A stretch of DNA of 64,000 bases from Lantana camara. Its lineage: Eukaryota > Streptophyta > Magnoliopsida > Lamiales > Verbenaceae. Below, piece after piece: positions 60,390 to 64,000 of this stretch. Location of the stretch: positions 42,715,001 through 42,779,000 of the forward strand of contig CM074858.1 of the NCBI GenBank assembly GCA_037501455.1, in the 5' to 3' direction. Under the pieces are notes generated by a model, which did no database searches, was not told where the DNA came from, and worked only from the letters and a program-made list of their open reading frames with translations. Both the position numbers and the translations under genes were made by a program. The first letter of the stretch is position 1, and every line of letters begins with the position of its first letter.

Positions 60390-60525
60390 TGTTGGAGAGA
60401 CGCTCGTTGTTTGTTCGAGAGATGGGGTTCTCTCACCGTTGTTTGAGAGACGGGGTTCTCTCGCTGTTGCTTAAGAGACGGGACTCTCTTGTTGTTGACC
60501 GAGAGACGGGGCTCTCTCGTTGTTG
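60390..60525. repeat. Tandem palindrome GAGAGACGGGGTTCTCTC, about five copies
   Basis: Repeats of GAGAGACGGGG(T/C)TCTCTC at a period of 28-30 with GTTGTTG-like linkers: the reverse complement of the array version, at the same distance class from the polypurine tract. Confidence 0.82.
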
Positions 60526-60834
60526 CTTGCTACCTATTTAGCTTGCCACTGGCGGCAGTTTAGGTTTTCGAGTGTTTAGTTATGGTGAGTTAAGGGTCGT
60601 GACTTAACAGCAGGCTTCACGAAATGCCTACAAAGATTCTTGACATTTCATGAAGATGATTTGAGTGTCCCAACATCGAACAATGATCATGGTGCAGTTG
60701 AAGACCCCCTTGTTGCTTGAAGACCTATTCCGAACTAATTCCTGACGGGGAGTTGCTAACCCACGTGGGATGAACACGGGAGAGTTTTCTTAAAGTCCAA
60801 AACTCAAGGGAGTGGACCAGGGGACCAGGTCCTC

Positions 60835-60849
60835 TTAAGGGAGAGAGGT
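60835..60849 (+). other. Polypurine tract of the + strand family-R element
   Basis: TTAAGGGAGAGAGGT lies directly against TGTGATACCCC, the start of LTR L13. Confidence 0.85.
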
Positions 60850-62292
60850 TGTGATACCCCGTGTTTTCGGATCAGTCAAGGATGATGTCACGAGTGAGGT
60901 CAGGCCTAGTGTTATGTGTTTATTTATGTTTTAATTGTTAATTGTGTATCTAATTTGTTTAATTACCAGAATGAATTGTTATTTCATGTTTTAATTGTCT
61001 AATTGTCCTTAATTGCAATCTCATGAAAATATATGTACTTAATTAAAATATATGTGTTGTATCTATTTGACCTCTAATTTAAATTATGTGGGTTAATATT
61101 TATTTATGAAGTCAAGGACTTAATTGAAGTACATGATTAATTGAGGGGCTTATTTTCAATTAGGAAAAGTGAGATCCCCTTTTTACCCGATTAACCGTAG
61201 CCCCTCTCGTCATTTGTTTCCTTCTTTTCTTCTTCCTCTTGAGAAGTAGCAGCAACCCCTTTCCCCTATCCGTGCACCTTGTTTTCTAGCAAGAATCTTT
61301 TGCCGCATTGCTTTCCCTGAAGCTACTCATCGGCGCCCTCGTTGCCAGTGCAACTTGCCCCGACCAAGCCCACCGGATGACGACTTCTTTCTCCTTCTCT
61401 CAGATCGAGGAACTAGTAGCAGCACCGACGCCACAGTCCAACCATCGCCCTGAGTATATATATATATATGAGTAAGTATACTAATATATGTTTTAAATTG
61501 AATCTCAAGTAAATGGTGTAATTATGAAGGGTATAATTAAGTATGGCCTACTGAAATTTAATTTACAATGATATTAATTTGATTTGGTTTTCTAAGAGGG
61601 GGGGAGTCATGTGTGTGTGTTCGGTATACTTATATATACATGGTATATATAGGTTGTATGTGTGTATATATATATTAGTTTGTTTGTGTGTGTTGTGGAT
61701 GATATAAACAATACAATGCTTTTACGGTATGACTTCTTGTATAATTATTGTGAGTCATATTTATGAATTGTTAAAGTTGGATTGTTTAGTAGTGTGTTTG
61801 TGTTAATTAATTGTGCATGTTGAGTGTGACGTGTGAGTACATGATGTATGTGCAATTATATAATCTTGTCTTATATATTGTATAAAATCCATATATTAGT
61901 TTATTAGTTTAAGTTTTAAATTTAATTGGACCTCGTATTAAAATTTTAAATTAATTTAGTCGAGGTACGAGTACTCATTTGCAATTGAATGAGTTGTTAT
62001 TAATGCTTTCACTTAAGTGTTAATTGAATTGTAAGTCGACTTGTCACGTGGAACATTAATTGTGCACATGAACACGAACATGACATATTATATCACCTTA
62101 TAATTCTCGTATACATATCATGACATTCCACGACACCTCATATCATTACCGTGCGTCTTATTTGGTCTCATACTGAGTCTTTTTTCACGAGTACACCGTA
62201 TTCTTGTCCTTGTACAGAGATCTCCAGGGCGAAGATAACCCGATCGAGTTTGCACCAGTCTTGTCAATTCCTCGTGTCTTGTCACTTGTCAG

Positions 62293-63020
62293 GTGAGGAA
62301 ATTGATAGTTTATTATGGCAAACCTTACAACCCTAAATTGACTATTTTGGCCAAAAAGTAAATTATATTATTATTGCATTGTTTTTCAAAGATCAATCGT
62401 TTTTCTAAAATGGAACCCCTATTGCATTGATACCTACCCTATCGTTTTGGCGAGATACTGTACACTATTGGGGCCCAGGGTTGAGTGTATTGCGTAATCC
62501 GGGGAGGCATCGGGCCGACGGTGACCTCTTGCACTCAACCACATTGTTGAGATGAACCCGAAATCCACTAGAAGGTTAGTGAAGGATGGAGTCTCGGTCC
62601 TTGGGGATTCATGCACCCATTGACCATATTAATCGGATGGCGAGGGCTAGCTACCCAAACCATCACTCGGAGGAAGAAGGGTGAAACTGATTATGCACTG
62701 TTACTGTACTGATTTTATTGTAATGACCGAAACCTAGTAATTTCTTGATCACCTAATAAGAAGCATGTCACTGTTACACGATTGCGAGTAAGGTTGGAGA
62801 TTTGCTCACTCGCCGAGCCACTGATAGCGTATTATCATGAATTGAAATTTGGAAGTGTCATAATCCCGTGAATATCCCTTTTACTTTGAAGTTGTTACTT
62901 TAAAACCTTTCACGGGATTAGGGCCTGCATGTTTAATGCTTTATATATCTATTTATGCTTTATTCACTCAGTCTTCTAGAGACTGACCCCTCCCCTATTT
63001 GTCCCTCAGGTTTGGTACAG
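62293..63020 (+). other. Candidate intron in LTR L13
   Basis: CAG|GTGAGG to TTTGGTACAG, 728 bases, at the positions conserved in other copies. Confidence 0.4.
62565..62582 (+). other. Conserved stem-loop of L13 (five pairs)
   Basis: CCACTAGAAGGTTAGTGA: the arms match the L10 version except for the terminal pair, and the loop is GAAGGT instead of GGAGAT. Confidence 0.5.
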
Positions 63021-63410
63021 GTTGTTGCCAGGCGGAAGTCGTGTCTTGTTCGAGTCCTACACTTATACACTCACTGCATATTGTATTTATTTAATGTATT
63101 GTTTTATTTATTGGGTCGGTGTGCTATTTATTGAATTGGATTGATTCGGGATAGGTTATTGGATTAGTGGAACTCGTATTTAATTTCTTGTTGAAATTGC
63201 GTTTACTTTGTTGATAGTGAATGAATGACTGCCTTGCTTCCGTATTTTAGTTACTATAAATTGTTCCAGGCTTAGGTTCCACCTAGCCAGGACCGTCTTT
63301 TCATTGTCTTCCGTTCGCTGTGAGTTTGGTTTATATATGCATTAGTCCATTTCATATGTGGACCGAACTCATTGTGCGGGAAATGTGGTGCTCTCGTCCC
63401 GGGTGCTACA

Positions 63411-63467
63411 TCTTAAAGTGGTATCAGAGCTCTAGGTTGCAAAATCGGAGTTCAAGTGTCGTGTCGT
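63411..63467 (+). mobile_element. Start of a further family-R interior, with primer site
   Basis: The spacer TCTTAAAG is followed by TGGTATCAGAGC (63419-63430), the tRNA-Met primer site, then interior sequence matching the array (reverse complement of about 29320-29350). It is cut at 63467 by a copia LTR. The last five bases, GTCGT, are the copia target duplication. Confidence 0.88.
63419..63430 (+). other. Primer binding site for initiator tRNA-Met (+ strand element)
   Basis: TGGTATCAGAGC, 8 bases after the LTR L13 end. Same geometry as in the array. Confidence 0.92.
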
Positions 63468-63816
63468 TGTTACAAAAACAGAACAGAAACGTAGCTGAAA
63501 TTTAAAATTTTCCCAATAAGTTAGGATCAAATCTTGCAATTCCTATTCCTAAATTCGTAAAGATCAAGAAACTCACTTAGATAGTAGCTTTCTTGACACG
63601 TTCTAGCCATCCAAGAACGCTCTTCACGCGGCTTGATCCCCAAAAGCTCCTTCGAATCTTTCAAGACTTAATAATAGTAGCCCTCTAGAGAATTAGTCCA
63701 CCAACCGCGACTACAATCTGAATAGAGGGGATGCTAGTTCTATATTCGGTGTTTAGGCTCCAGGGTTAAGTGTATAATTATTGGAGAAGGAGAAATTATG
63801 TATCAATCTCCCTAGG
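63468..63816 (-). mobile_element. Edge of a second copia LTR
   Basis: Starting at 'tgttacaaaaacag' it matches 49377 to about 49728 with scattered substitutions, up to 'ctccctagg' (63816). It is preceded by GTCGT, the same five bases that follow the copia LTR at 54222. Given the orientation this should be the 3' LTR of a minus-strand copia whose body lies to the right of the window. Confidence 0.85.
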
Positions 63817-64000
63817 AAATACCTCGTCGAGTACTTCGAAACGCCGAAGGTAATTGCCGAAAAAAGTTATCGGAAAAATGGGCGACGTTTGACCACCACA
63901 CGCTACCATTGACCTCCACCAAAACAGCCAAATTTCGGGTCATGCGAATTGGGAAAGAAAGATCTCACCGTGCTGAACAACTTCCGTGAAGAGCCAGTCG
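63817..64000. other. Unassigned sequence
   Basis: After 'ctccctagg' the copia LTR match stops abruptly. The remaining 184 bases match nothing else in the window that I can see. It could be the edge of another insertion or a rearrangement. No ORF of note. Confidence 0.5.

Larger units (their letters stand above)
58219..60849 (+). mobile_element. Family-R interior (+ strand), main part, non-coding
   Basis: It continues the fragment at 54223-54441 and ends in the polypurine tract at 60835-60849. It contains a poly-A run (about 58339-58360) that corresponds to poly-T runs in the array (28567-28580, 39004-39020), and a tandem palindrome near 60390-60525. ORFs up to about 100 codons show no retrotransposon motif. 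It is more diverged from the array interiors than those are from each other. Confidence 0.75.
60850..63410 (+). mobile_element. Family-R LTR L13 (2561 bp), with polypurine tract before and primer site after
   Basis: It begins TGTGATACCCC and ends GGGTGCTACA. It is the 3' LTR of the interior to its left and, because a primer site follows after 8 bases, also the 5' LTR of a further unit to its right. Landmarks: pyrimidine-rich leader-like tract (about 61190-61260), TGTCAG|GTGAGG (62292/62293), stem-loop (62565-62582) and GGTACAG acceptor-like site (63020). No dyad-box cluster was seen. Confidence 0.9.

Overview
This is intergenic, transposon-built DNA from a flowering plant, probably a eudicot with a large genome; I cannot name the species. 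I see no host protein-coding gene, rRNA or tRNA gene. Almost every base belongs to two retrotransposon families nested in each other: (1) one Ty1-copia element on the minus strand, and (2) at least ten separate insertions of one LTR family, here called family R. Family R has unusually long LTRs (about 2.5-4.0 kb), a primer site matching initiator tRNA-Met, a polypurine tract and a non-coding interior of roughly 3-3.5 kb. That is the layout of a LARD (large retrotransposon derivative), which would need another element's enzymes to move. Family R LTRs read TGTAACGCCCC...GGGTGCTACA; most copies here lie on the minus strand and so appear as TGTAGCACCC...GGGGCGTTACA.

Layout. 1-1903: end of a + strand family-R LTR. 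1904-2004, 5768-6511, 10489-10689 and 13919-15161: the copia gag-protease-integrase frame (minus strand), cut apart by solo LTRs at 2005-5767, 6512-10488 and 10690-13918; the latter three have matching 5-bp target duplications (TSDs). 15162-15980, 45361-46241 and 49053-49376: copia 5' leader and primer site. The leader is interrupted by a 29-kb tandem family-R array (15981-45360: LTR-interior-LTR-interior-LTR-partial interior) and by a solo LTR (46242-49047). 49377-54222: copia 5' LTR, itself split by a solo LTR (50035-52956). 54223-63467: a + strand family-R element into which the copia had inserted (TSD GTCGT). It carries another solo LTR (54442-58218), a 3' LTR (60850-63410), and directly after that LTR a new primer site, so this element too is tandem. 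63468-63816: the edge of a second copia LTR. 63817-64000: unassigned.

How the parts relate. The copia frame keeps recognisable protease and integrase motifs but is dead: two frameshifts, a lost zinc ligand and several insertions. Family R supplies signals rather than proteins. Its LTRs share promoter-like and splice-like signals, a stem-loop whose two arms change together between copies, and clusters of short dyad-symmetric boxes. The box arms are completely different between subfamilies while array position and spacing are kept. The interiors end with a second, 28-30 bp tandem palindrome next to the polypurine tract. These cis-element systems are the most unusual content of the window.

All calls come from reading the sequence by eye. 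Identities and ages were not computed, and family names beyond Ty1-copia and LARD-like are not claimed.
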